A stretch of 64,000 nucleotides of DNA, taken from positions 1,000,689 to 1,064,688 of the forward strand of contig PUQB01000024.1 in the NCBI GenBank assembly GCA_003024785.1. The letters are read 5' to 3'. The notes under the pieces are model-generated. The model was not told the DNA's origin. It was given only the letters and a program-made list of their open reading frames with translations, and made no database searches. The stretch's first letter is position 1, and the number at the start of each line of letters is the position of its first letter. Of this stretch, positions 37,313 through 48,588 are shown one piece after another. Source of the DNA: Selaginella tamariscina. Lineage: Eukaryota; Streptophyta; Lycopodiopsida; Selaginellales; Selaginellaceae. The position numbers were made by a program, and so were the translations under genes.

Positions 37313-38318
37313 CACACACGCACACTCTTATATATACATATACAAATATATATGTGTGTTTATCTGTATAATATAATTTATTTATTTATTTCTTACACAC
37401 ACACACAAACTGTATGTGTATGTACTTGTGTATTTGTATATATATATAATTACTTTATCTCTCTCTTTAATGTATATGTATGTGTGTATTTGTATATATG
37501 TAATTTCTTTATCTCTCTCTCACACACACAATTGTATGTATATATACATGTTTATATGTATTTTAGAAGTTTTTTTATATTTCTTTATTTGTCACACACA
37601 CACATGCTTGAAGTGGTGGCAAGATTAATCCTGCCACACTCTTGTATACATATACAAATATATATATGTGTTTATCTGTATAATATAATATATTTATCTA
37701 TCTCTCTCTCACACACACACTCATGTATATACATATACATATATATATGTGTGTGTGTGTATGTATAATATAATTTATTTATTTATTTCTTACACACACA
37801 CCTGTATTTATATGTACATGTGTATCTGTATATTATAATTCATTTATCTCTCTCTCACACACACATGTATTTATATTATGTATGTATATGTATATTTATA
37901 ATTTCTATATTTTTTCTCTTAACATAAATTCAAGAAGGCAGGGAAGTGGTGGTGGGATTAATCCTGCCACCCCTTCCCTACCTCTTAGAAATGGTGGGCG
38001 AGATTATTCCCGCCACCTTGTATTGAAGAAGAACACAATGATATTATTTGGAAGATTAAGAGGGTAGCTCGGTCCTAAGTTCTTTACTAATCATGTTCAA
38101 TTTGCCTAGGAATCTTCAGAGGGGAAGAATGTGTTAAGAACACTAGAACAATTGCAGTCGAGGCTCATGCATCTTGATTCTAATCATAAAAGAAAGTCTT
38201 ATGGCGTTCTATCAGCTGCACCAGTGACATCCCATGCTGCGATAAGCCACAAGGAAATAATGTTGAATGACAGGATTTGCAAGTGTAGCAGCGTTAACCC
38301 TAACTTCAACTATAGGCA

Positions 38319-38913
38319 TGTTAGGACCATAGTTAGACATTGATTCTGATTTCTTGTTATTTCATGGGCAATATAATGGGAAAATATCAAAAACAATATA
38401 TATTGTGGAAAACTAAGAGTGGGAAGGATATACAGGAGTACGAGTTACTAACGCAATACCGCAATACAAGTCACTGCAATACGATACCAACAGAGTACAA
38501 CATGTTTGGATAAGGATAAAGAGTTACAGTAACTGAATGGATAAGGTTGAGAGGCAGTTGCGATAACTGCTAGTACAAGACCTAGAGTACGGGTATAAAT
38601 AGACCAGATTAGGACTAGAAGGGGATCCCGAGTATACTTACCATGTGCCGTGCGCAGACATAATATAAGTTTCCTTTCTCTCTCAATACGTCTATCTCTT
38701 ACTCGTATTTCTGTTATGTAGTATACTAATCTTCTTTCCAGTACTGTGACGGGATCCATAGTACTGCTGCCTGCTATACACCTTGCCATCCTTACCCTTT
38801 TTCGACCTTCTGATGTCTGATTTCTTCTGTATCTTATTCCGGTAGACCCTTAATACGGGTTTGTCGTAGGCAATCTTACCTATGTGCAGATGGTAGGATT
38901 TTACGGTTCAACA
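38319..38913 (+). mobile_element. Solo LTR A, copy 2
   Basis: 595 bp, TGTTAGGACC to GGTTCAACA, flanked by AGGCA (38314-38318) and AGGCC (38914-38918). A TATA box lies at 38594-38602. Compared with copy 1 it has short deletions (for example in the CGCAATACGGG stretch and next to the TATTATTTTG stretch). Same insertion event as 6339-6949. Confidence 0.75.
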
Positions 38914-39526
38914 AGGCCACTCAACCAGGAACGTGTAGTTGATCTCATGGAGAAGATGAAAGACAACAATTCGACAAGATCGACTTTTTTAGCTATGTTG
39001 AATCTCATAACCGAGTAGTACCATAAGTTATCTGCAGAGCGGGATGCTGCAGACACTAACCACTACAATGGCAAAAAATGGGAGAAGTTCAAACACAAGC
39101 GGATAACTCTTGGGCATTTACAAAGAGCTAATGCAAGGAGAAAACAAAGTGTGGAATACCGGGCAAGAAAAATTCTTAGCAGGATTTTTCTTGCCAGTAT
39201 ATTAATTTTTTAATTATTCCATTTGTAGAGAGCTGAAGAAATTGCAGCAATTGATTTTGCCTAGGTGGGCATGAAGAAAACATCTTTCATATGATGCTGA
39301 TTTCTTGCCCCAAGGACAAGGTCTTTGCAAATGGGTGAGAATCATGGCATCGTTCGCAAAAGAAATACTAAAGAAAAAGCAAACAAGTGAAGCCTTCGGA
39401 GAAGTCTGCAAAAAAACCTAGTAAGACACCCAAGGCTAAGTCTGTCCAACCTACGAAGGATGTACATAATGACTTCAAGCTCACATGGTTGAAGCTTCTG
39501 AATAGAACTACAGTGGAGGAGATGGA

Positions 39527-41241
39527 TGTCATAGTTTTTACTATAACTCAACCCTTTACTTTGGAGGTTGATTGTTGTTTAATGTACTATGTTGACGGAC
39601 CCTAGATGTAGTGAGAAACAGCCTCACTTAGTGCACTTAGGTGTTTAGGGGTAGTCCAACCGGCTATCTTTAGATGTCGCGAGAAACTCTAAGCAAAGGT
39701 AGCACTTACCTTCTAGAAAACCCACCCCGATTTGGACGTCCTAGTTAATATGAGTTTGACATGTTAAATAAGGTTAGGAACACCCTAGGGTTGACCTAAC
39801 ACTAGGTTTGCCCTAACCCATGCCCTAAAACCCCACCCCCCTTTGGTAGGGTTTAGGGGTAAGGGTTAGTGTGCAAACTCATCTCATCTCATTCCATGCC
39901 AGCCCACTTACACATATAGGACAAAGGGGGGGGTCCGTCACATAAATAAGGTAGAGTATGAATAGGAGAGCTCCTGGGTTCATGATTGAGTTCGTTGCTC
40001 TTTTGCCGGTGCAAGCTTTAGCTTGTGTCGTTAAGGTACAACCCTTTGTTGTGCTGCCCTAACTTCCAGATGATAGGGGTACGTCCCACCTTCGGGGTAA
40101 CTTACCTTTAACGTTGGCGAATCCATGCCTGGGAGGTCTTGTCGGATTGCACGTTCCACGAGGCAGAGGTAGAGGCTTGTCTCCAGCCTCCTTCTCCATG
40201 TTAGGCTCCTTCTCCATGTTAGGCTAGGTGTAGCACTCATGGCCAAGCAAGGCACATTCGTGTCCTTGTCCAACCGTGGGCATGGGATCTTATTTGACGG
40301 GGTCATATTACCTAGTTCTTGAGGGTTCACTAAGGGGTTCTAGAGTTGGCATTTAGGAGCCATGATTGTGGCACTTGGTACAACTCTTGAATCTAAGGGC
40401 TATGGCATGATAGCCGAGGAAGATAGTGTCACATGGAGATGTGACACTAGGCTAAACGTCACATGATACAACGCCCGAGGCATGCCTTTTGGGGTTGTGT
40501 CATGGACTTGTTGCCAAGGGGTTGGATACTCTAAACAGGCATGCTTGCACTCGCGCTAGGGTGCTAAGCCTTGGGCATTTGCTCAAGGGAGGTTAGGTCT
40601 CGTAACTAGGTGTGCTTAGGCACACTTGGCTAGGGGAGTGTCCTCCTTGGAATCTAGGGGTTGAACAACCTAAGCTTGTTAGCAGGAGCCTTTTCGTGAA
40701 GCACTCGCAAGGTCATGTACTTAGGGTTATCCAAACCTAGCCTTAGGGAGTTTGCTTAGTAGAACACTCGTGTTCGTTTACATCGCACACTCGTGTCCTC
40801 ACTAAGTACTAGCCTAGGTCTAGGGTATGACTTGGCCACCCAAACCCTTAGGGGTTAGTCGTGGTTCAAGGTACCCCTTGTCGTCCTAAAGGGGTTGTAC
40901 TCCCGGATGAGGGTGATTCCTCAAGGGGTAAGTGACGATGCCTTAACTCTGTCACAAGGGTATGTGTGAGACACATCTCCTTTGTGGGGTTAGGGCATGA
41001 GCTTGTCTAGATCTACTAGGACAGGATCCTAAGTCTACTCGGTTATCCTCTAGGGTTTAGGGGATGGTCATTCTAAGGGACTTAGGGTAGGACTCTAAGT
41101 CTTCTGCTCAATTGGGCTTATGAGTCAGACTCTTAGCGTTATCTTAGAAGACTTAGTGTTGCCACATAGGTGATGACGCCGGATGGCCACTTGGCAGCCA
41201 CGTGTTGCCACGTGTTGGCCCTTCGAGTTAAAACTCTGACA
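39527..41241 (+). mobile_element. Solo LTR B, copy 2
   Basis: 1715 bp, TGTCATAG to TCTGACA, flanked by ATGGA on both sides (39522-39526 and 41242-41246). The poly-G run is only about 9 G here, and there is an extra block around 40068-40110 compared with copy 1. Same insertion event as 7561-9231. Confidence 0.6.
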
Positions 41242-41989
41242 ATGGATGTGTTAGCTAATTTGATGGCTGATGACAAACTACAGTTTAACAACAGCAGCCC
41301 CACCTCTCCTTTTCATGTCAAGGCAATGGAGCTAAAAACGATCAGACACTTTAAGGAGTGGTTAGAAATACACTGCCATAAACTGGGTTGAACCTCGGCT
41401 CTAGCATATGAGAAGGTCAACAAATATTTGTAGGTGACAAACGATGATATGTTTATCCAATAGGTAAATCAATTAGAAAATCTGGGCAGAATCTATTACA
41501 TATCAACATGAGAAAGAAGAACATCGCCATAACGCCTTCTCTTATGGCAGTCCTTTAATAGCGGAGAACTGAGTTGAACTTGATAAAGAAGGACACTACG
41601 AATCATAACAAGCCTTACAGAGACTTTATGGAGTAACATCACTACCTACATAAAACTATTTTAATTGTTCTAAAAAATCCTTCTTTAGAAAAGGCGCTAG
41701 AAGATTTGGGAGAAGCTTAGTGTGCAAGCATGTACAGAGAATTTTTATTATTAAATTCTTGCACACTTACCTGATATCAGAAAGTAACAGCGAAGATGAA
41801 TTGTTAATGAGTTATTAAAGTAATAAATAGTTGTGAATGAATATAACATAAGACATTTTTGTATATTTCATGTATATTTGTACATAAAATAAATTCTCAA
41901 GGACTAATGAAGCTTTTAGTTCAAACATGGGTCACACATTAACAAAGTAAATAATATATATTGGTAATTATAAGGCTAGCTAAATTATT

Positions 41990-42300
41990 TTACAGATGTA
42001 ATAAGGTGACTGGTTACTTAAATCTATATAAGCATGTGGTCGACATAGAAGCAAATAGTGATGTGGAAATGCAAACCACACACTTTGTTGAACAAAAAAT
42101 CAAAACCTAAATCATACTTTTATTGTTGCAAGGATCTTAAAAACTAATGATCGTCCTCAACTTTAGATGTGTCATATAATCAGCCTATTTGGATGGGTCG
42201 AATTATCGATATATCTGAAGTCATAACAAAAAACGTTGATAAAGTCACGATTAACAAAACTGTATGAGAATGTATGTTTTATAAAGCTTAAAACAATTAC
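41990..42300 (+). pseudogene. 3' end of the transposase gene, relic (copy 2)
   Basis: Matches 9985-10290 and, more distantly, 57230-57800 (YKHVV.., PIWMG.IID-like pieces). Frameshifted. Followed by the AT-rich right subterminal region to about 42830 and an inverted end-only copy to about 43035. Confidence 0.8.
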
Positions 42301-43425
42301 AAAATTATAAAATATCATATATTTAATATTCATAATTATTATAAACTCTTTAATAATAGTACCAAATTGTTTACTTATACTATATAAATTTATAAAACAT
42401 ATGGAAGATTGAATATATTATTATAGGATTTTGTATATTATATATATTATTATTACTAGTACAAATTTTTATTAATAATGTTATATTTAAATATTAATAT
42501 TTTAATAACAACATCAATATTTATACAATGTCCTCTTATGCTCTTCTTTTAATTTTTATATTAGGCCCATACAATCTTAAATATAATATATTATATAATT
42601 TAATACCTTCTACTTTTATAATGTTATTAATTTTTGTTCAATAAATGTTATAATTTATTATACAAAATAAAATATTCTAAAGAATATGTTGTTTTCAAAC
42701 ATATATTTTAAAGAATATTCCTTTAATATTAAAAAATGTTAATTAAATAGTTAAAATTGTTAATTATTATGAAATGGGAATACAACCATGGCCATTTTAG
42801 TTACAACTTGCATGCATGTCTATAGTCCCATTTTTAATAACATTAGCAATTTTAAATATTTAATTAACATTTTTTAATATTAAAGAAATATTCTTTAGAA
42901 TAATATATGTTTAAAGAAAGATTTAAAAATATATTTATTAAATAATTAATTAAAAATTAGAACTTAAGTATTAATTAATATTTATTTTTTATTCCCATTT
43001 TCCTATATCATGCCCATTTTAGTTACAATATGCACTATAGTCTTACTTCATTTACATATGTTTATTTACATAATTAATTTCTGAAATACTTTATAAAATC
43101 AGAATTTTTGTCATGCATTTCCAATCGAGAAATGTATCTTTATTAAAGTATACTCTTTTAATACATTACTTAGACACATAAATAGACACACATTCTGTCT
43201 TTAAAGACATTATATATGTGTGTGTGTGACAAAGAATATTTTAATTTCATGCAATATTAAGCAACTTTTAATAACAAACATAATATTATTAGGCTAAATT
43301 TTTATGATGAACATAAATTTTAAAATTTTTAACCATCTAAGTTAAAAATAGTTGACGTTGTAACAACGGTGTTAAGATACTAATTAACACCTCCGGTGGG
43401 TGTTTGAGTTCAATTAAGGTTTTAT

Positions 43426-43450
43426 GCACGTTGTAACTAAAGTGGGCATG
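43426..43450. repeat. Left terminal inverted repeat
   Basis: The core TTGTAACTAAAGTGGGCATG is the reverse complement of the right end apart from two mismatches over 25 bp. The flank to the left (43035-43425) is unrelated to the transposon and is also present at 11050-11437. Confidence 0.8.
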
Positions 43451-43711
43451 ATACGTGAAAATGGGAATATAAAATAAATTACTAATTAATACTTAAGTTT
43501 TAATTATTAATTAATCATTTAATTAATATGTAATTAAGCCTTAAATATTAATTAATTAATTAATTAATCCTTCAATAACCTTACTTAGTAAGGAATATTC
43601 CTAAAATATCTTAGAATATTCATATTATTCTAAAAATAGTTTACAATAATGAAGAAATACTATCAAACATAATTACAAATGAAATCATTTTCTTATCAAC
43701 ATGTTAATTTT

Positions 43712-44893
43712 TTATAAATACTTTCTTTCTATCATACAAAGAAATCTTTTCATTTTGTCTAAATCATCACTCTCCGGATTAATCAAATCATTTTGGTCAA
43801 TATCTTGATGTTGTTGCCACCACTTAACACTCTCACGAATGCAATTGGGAGTTGCCATCCTTGTTAATACATAAGATGTGATAAGAGAAGGTCTGCATAA
43901 AGGCTCATCTAAAAACTGACGTTCCTTAAGAATAATATTATAAAGCGCCCGGTTGCTATCCTTCATTTTATAAAATTCAATATCACGAGAAAGAAAAGCT
44001 TCAGGAAATGTATGATACGGTGGATACTGCTCACAAAAATTTTCGAGATTCTTCTTTCTGAGGCACGTATCCAAGTAGTTCACTAGCTCATCCATGATAT
44101 CGGTATCAGAATATGGATCGAAAGTGATTGGATGAATACAAGCAATGTTTTGGTTGAGCATAGCCTTCTGAGGAGAGTCGTCTACTACTAACATCTGTGC
44201 ATTCTTCATTATCCTTAAGCGACTGATCTCCCCATGAGTCCCAATTATTCTTTCATTCTTGAAGAAGTATGGCTTGCTTTCCTTTCTTATATTGTGAAAT
44301 TCGAGAGGTTTATGACACATTCGCTGGTCAAAAATCCAATCTTTACGAATCACCTCTTCTGCAACACTACAATGTTTCTTAAGTAAATTCAACAGCGGTG
44401 TTAAGTTATGAATCTGCATGCATGACCAAATCCCCACAAGCGCACCCATCTCCTTAAGCTTTTGAAAGAGACGATCCAACCCTGGACGAAAAATAATATC
44501 ATATCGAAATTTACCATGACAAGGAATGAAATCTCCTTGTTTGATTTCTTTTTTCCTATCCTCGGGCCTTTGTCGATGAAGCAGAACACCATTGACATCC
44601 AACAACACAATATGGCCATGAGTAACATGAGATAGCGTTGCCTCTTGAATACTTTGCAAATCACTTGTTTGCTCCCTTTCACATTTATCCGTTGCCACTA
44701 TCTCGTTGCCTATCCCTTCATCATTTAATTGTACATCATCCTTACAAGATTCAGATATTGCATGCGCTGAAGAAATTGATTTCGGAATTGAAGCCAATAA
44801 AAATGATGATGAAGTGGCCCCCATGGTAACGATGTTTTGAGCTGCATTATTATCCATTTCCTGCATGAACTCTGTCATTCTGACATGTGGCAC
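43712..44893 (-). CDS. FCP1/NIF-like HAD-family protein encoded in the transposon
   Basis: 393 codons from the first ATG (44893). The second ATG (44878) directly follows a CAG acceptor-like site, so the true start may be there or in an upstream exon (a small exon 44968-44933 has both splice signals). Residues about 93-105 hold the HAD motif I, LLDVNGVLLH. The usual DxDx signature of FCP1/SCP phosphatases reads D-V-N-G, so the second catalytic Asp is Asn. GIWSCM fits motif II and MLVVDDSPQKAM fits motif IV. Plant proteins with DLNG in this position exist. With Asn replacing the acid/base residue, phosphatase activity is doubtful and a binding role is possible. The gene lies between the left TIR and the ParB/methyltransferase-like gene on the same strand. 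Copies 1 and 2 lack it. Confidence 0.75.
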   Translation of the reverse strand: MPHVRMTEFMQEMDNNAAQNIVTMGATSSSFLLASIPKSISSAHAISESCKDDVQLNDEGIGNEIVATDKCEREQTSDLQSIQEATLSHVTHGHIVLLDVNGVLLHRQRPEDRKKEIKQGDFIPCHGKFRYDIIFRPGLDRLFQKLKEMGALVGIWSCMQIHNLTPLLNLLKKHCSVAEEVIRKDWIFDQRMCHKPLEFHNIRKESKPYFFKNERIIGTHGEISRLRIMKNAQMLVVDDSPQKAMLNQNIACIHPITFDPYSDTDIMDELVNYLDTCLRKKNLENFCEQYPPYHTFPEAFLSRDIEFYKMKDSNRALYNIILKERQFLDEPLCRPSLITSYVLTRMATPNCIRESVKWWQQHQDIDQNDLINPESDDLDKMKRFLCMIERKYL

Positions 44894-45409
44894 AAGAAAT
44901 TGTCGCCAAACCCCTCTCTTACCTCATGCCAATGCTGAAAATCCATGTTCTCAATTATTTCATTACATCTGCAAAATGATAATTAGCTGACCTTAAAATT
45001 ATCAAGGTATATTATTTACCTTGTTAATGTGTGACCCATGTTTGAACTAAAAGCTTCATTAATCCTTGAGAATTTATTTTCTGTACAAATATAAAAGAAA
45101 TATACAAAAATGCCTTATGTTACACTCATTTACAACTATTCATCACTCTATCAATTCATTATCAATTCTTCTTCGCTATTACCTTCTGAGTGAGGCGAAG
45201 AAGGTCTAAGCCGCTTGTGAGATGGTTCAAGATCTTCTGCATCTTCTATTGATGTTTCCATGGGTCCTGGAGTGTGCGAATGTTCTGTACTCCTCGAGAT
45301 AACTTCCGGTCTAATATCTGATTGAAGTTCGTCTCAGACTCCGAGATTGAACCAGATTCACCTTCAGAGCTATCGCACTTATCTGGAGGGAACTTTCTCA
45401 AATACGCCT
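44894..45409 (-). other. Intron-like spacer between the two minus-strand transposon genes
   Basis: Contains a possible small exon (44968-44933, TTTTGCAG|ATG..GAG|GTAAG) and the sequence 45010-45180 that recurs at 9780-9960. The reverse strand just after 45410 encodes an acidic stretch (SDSSEGESGS-like) in another frame, so the upstream gene may originally have extended here. Whether the two genes are one transcription unit is unresolved. Confidence 0.4.
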
Positions 45410-48289
45410 TTATGGATCGTTGGGGTACTCAGTTGAGACCCAATCTATCCACTTGTTCAGGTCCTCAACCATGGTCTTATCCTTTTCAACGGCAAACACA
45501 CATGTATGCCGAAGGTAACACTCCTTCAAGACGGACCCCCTAGTGCAGTAGTCAAAAACCCACGCATCACTGTGAGGACCCCTGATCAAGTTGACGATGC
45601 TCCGTGCCGCTTGACTTGTAATGTTTGGATAACGTACATTGCCGAATACGTCACTCATACCTATCGGTGTATCGGATGGAGGTTCAGGGCCGTTGGAGTG
45701 CAAACAGATGCCTGGCCAGTCATTTGGAAGCTTGAAATTGTTTGGCGCATTCCTAACAACCAAGTGAACAACGGTATCAATGCACTTGGGATTAGCATCG
45801 TTCATATAAAATCCTGTCCAACGATGTCTATTCTTCTTGGCGAAGGCGAAGGCAAAAGTATCGGTGACATGAGCAAGAATCAAGAAATAAATACCTGAAA
45901 AAGTAGGTATCAGTGAAGAGCGCAAGCATGAATTCAATAATAAATACCTTCTATGTATATGCTTGCACGGCTAAGTTTCTCCACCAGATCCTCTAGTGCC
46001 CTATCTGTCGAAAGATTTTTTGACACCCGCCGATCCATCACGAACAATTGAAACGGTTTCCTACAAGCAGTGATGTTACCCCATAAAGTCTCCGAATCTA
46101 ACAACAAACATCTGTAGGGCTTGTCGTGATTCGTAGCATCCTCCTTTATAAGGTTCAATTCGGTTCTCCGCTGCTGAAGGACTGCCATAAGAGAAGGCGT
46201 CATCCCAATGTTCTCCTTTTTGGCGTTGGCGTGCAATAGATTCTTGCCCAGATCTTCCGATTGGTTCACCCATTCGACAAGCATATCATCGTTCGTCACA
46301 TGCAAATATTTGCTGACCTCTTCATATGTTGAAGTCGAGGTCCAACCCAGTTTGTGGCAGTGTATTCCCAACCACTCCTTGAAATGCCTGACCGTCTTCA
46401 ACTCCATTGCCTTGAGATGAAAAGGAGAGGTTGGGCTGCTGTTATTAATTTGTAGTTTGCCATCGATCACCAAATCAGCCAAGACTTCCATCTCCTCCAT
46501 CGTTGTTCCATTTAAAGGCTTCAACCATGTGAGCTTGAAATCGTTGTCTACATCCTTTGTAGATTGAACAGACTTAGCCTTCGGCGTCTTACTGGGTTTC
46601 TTTGCAGACTTTTCTGAGGGCTCCCCTTCACTTGTCTGCTTCTTCTTCAGTGTTCCTTTTGAAAAGGATTCCATAATCCCCAACCATTTGGCAAAGATCC
46701 TATCTTCGGGGCAAGAAATCAACATCATCAGAAAGGATGTTTCCTTCCCGCCCACCTGGGCAAAATCAACTGCTGCAATTTCTTCAACTCTCTGAGGAAA
46801 AAGACAGATTAATATACCGGCGAGATAAATCCCGCCCAAACAATTTGCTTACCCGGTATTCCGCAGATTGTGTATTCCCTGCGGTAGCTCTTTGTGGTCG
46901 CTGAAGAGATTCCCACACGGCTCGCGTGTGTTTAAACTTCTCCCATATTTTGCTGTTGTAGTGGTTGGTGTCGGCAGCGTCCCATTCCGCCGATAACTTA
47001 TGGTACTGCTCGATTGTGAGATTCGGCTTAGCTAAAAACGCCGATCTTTTTGTCAGCTTCTCACGGGTATGCTCGGAAAGTTTTGTTGCCATCGTTCCTT
47101 TGTTGTGTTCTCGAGAAGTCGTTGGGCTGCCGTTATTGTGTGCTGGCCACTAATGATGTAGTACTTGATAGATTTTTATTCTCCGTCTGAATCTTCATGA
47201 GTTGTTCTGGTGTTGTGATCCAGACTTTGTCAGCGCCCTTCCTTCTTTCATAGTATGGACACAAAACAGCATTATGTGGAACGGTATAAGAATTGTCGTC
47301 CTTCATCTTCTCCATGAGCTCAGCTACACGTTCCTGGTTGAGTGGCCTGTAATTGAAGTTTGGGTTGACGCTGCAATATTTAACCCTACAAGGATAAATC
47401 TTATCATCCAACATCATTTCCTTGTGACTTATTGCAGCATGAGATGCCACAGGTGCAGCTGACAAAACGATTGATGATTTTCTTTTGCGATCCGAATCAA
47501 CATGTGTGATCCCCGACTGCAGCTGTTCTAGTGTTCTCGGCACACTCTTCCAGCTCCCAAAGCTTCCTAAGCAAATTGAACGTGATCTGTAGAGAACCTG
47601 AGACCGAGCCACCTCTCAATCTCCTTATGATGTCGCTGTGTTCTTCTTCAATGTGAAGAGGGAAGATTGCTCCACTTGCTGATTTTCTGTATTGTGAAGC
47701 AATATCTCCTGACAATACACCTACTCGATGAGTCTGAAGATCTTCGAAGTAGACATCCAGATGGATCCCCTCCATAGATGGGCTTTCGTTGAGTTGAAGA
47801 AGAACTCCAAGGTCAACATCATTAGTGAACACGTGAACGTCATTATCCACAAGTCGACAAAACCACCCGAAATTAATGTTGTAACTGACGACCTCTGGAT
47901 CCGAGAACGTGACATTGGATGGAACAAGGCATATGTGTCGAGCATCGTCCAATCTGGGTTCGCAGCCTGCTTTCGGGTGTCTTGACTAGCGAATCTACTT
48001 TCCATTGTTTTGCTTGTCCATGAGATGTGACAGAGGTTAATTTGACAGCACCATGGTTGCTCCAATGCGCTTCCCATTTATCTTAAAATATGGCCAAGTT
48101 GATTCCAGAATCCCCCTGCCCATCTCTTCTCCTGCTCTTGTCTTTAATGTCACCTCAATTCCACATCTGAATACAAAAATGATTAGTTCAAGTATCCGAG
48201 TATAACAGATTTTATTTTAATTCTTACCCAGAATTTGACGACGACTCCATACTAATGACTCGATCTCCTTGTTTGATCAAATCGTCCTT
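45410..48289 (-). CDS. ParB/Srx-like plus DNA amino-methyltransferase-like protein, multi-exon, frameshifted
   Basis: Exons on the minus strand: 48289-48228 (ATG at 48250), from 48166 (open to about 47970), then coding in shifted frames to 46853, then 46791-45948 and 45894-45410. Introns of 53-61 bp have canonical sites. The N-terminus reads VTLKTRAGEEMGRGILES. Around 47380-47110 lie NPNFNYRPLNQERVAELMEK and, after a frame change near 47180, KYYIISGQHTITAAQRLL, which I read as a ParB/sulfiredoxin-like domain with GQHT in place of GERR/GxHR. A Lys-rich linker (46640-46560) follows. The C-terminal part has FVMDRRVSK where beta-class methyltransferases have DPPY/W, followed by FLILAHVTDTFAFAFAKK and AWVFDYCTRGSVLKE..CVFAVEKD, matching the order motif IV then motif I (FxGxG). 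At least two frame changes (near 47970 and 47180; perhaps also 47510) mean this copy is damaged or has unresolved introns. Assignment is from motifs only. Confidence 0.5.
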
Positions 48290-48388
48290 CTGCAAAATAA
48301 TACACTATGAATAATATATAAAAACGCACACACACTTGTATAAACCCGAATATACAAAAATAATACACAGAGAGAAGTAGACGTAATT

Positions 48389-48475
48389 AACTGTCCGAAG
48401 CTCACATTTGTGTTAGTGCAAAAGAAAGATAACATTTCGTTTTAGAACCACCACAAATGTGAGCTCTGGACAGTT
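48389..48475. repeat. Short hairpin upstream of the ParB/methyltransferase-like gene
   Basis: AACTGTCC..AGCTCACATTTGTG (48389-48412) pairs with CACAAATGTGAGCT..GGACAGTT (48452-48475): a 24-bp stem with two adjacent mismatches and a 39-base loop. It lies about 100 bp upstream of the first exon found. A stem of this size could feed small RNA production or simply be a tiny inverted-repeat insertion. Confidence 0.7.
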
Positions 48476-48588
48476 TTACATAGATTCCTAGCTTTTACTC
48501 GAAATATTATGATAAGATGATAAAAGTAAATAAAATGAGATATGCAACTTATATATACTAATACACATATATATTCACATGGAAGGTG

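Larger units (their letters stand above)
38022..41950 (+). pseudogene. Decayed ParB/methyltransferase-like gene (copy 2)
   Basis: Equivalent of 6041-9930, with the same 5' truncation, the same deletion of the ParB core, the same intron (39170-39229) and the same two LTR insertions. Private changes include a stop in the HCHKLG.TS stretch at about 41390. It is not translatable. Confidence 0.8.
37313..43425 (+). mobile_element. Segmental duplicate of 5245-11437 (transposon derivative, copy 2)
   Basis: From CTCTCGCACACACACGC at 37313 to AATTAAGGTTTT at 43425 the sequence is colinear with about 5245-11437. It includes microsatellites, palindrome remnants (37610-37640, 37950-38010), the broken gene, both solo LTRs at identical sites, the transposase 3' relic, the right end, and some 390 bp of unrelated flank (43035-43425). 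Because flank beyond the transposon end was copied too, this is a chromosomal duplication and not independent transposition. Confidence 0.85.
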
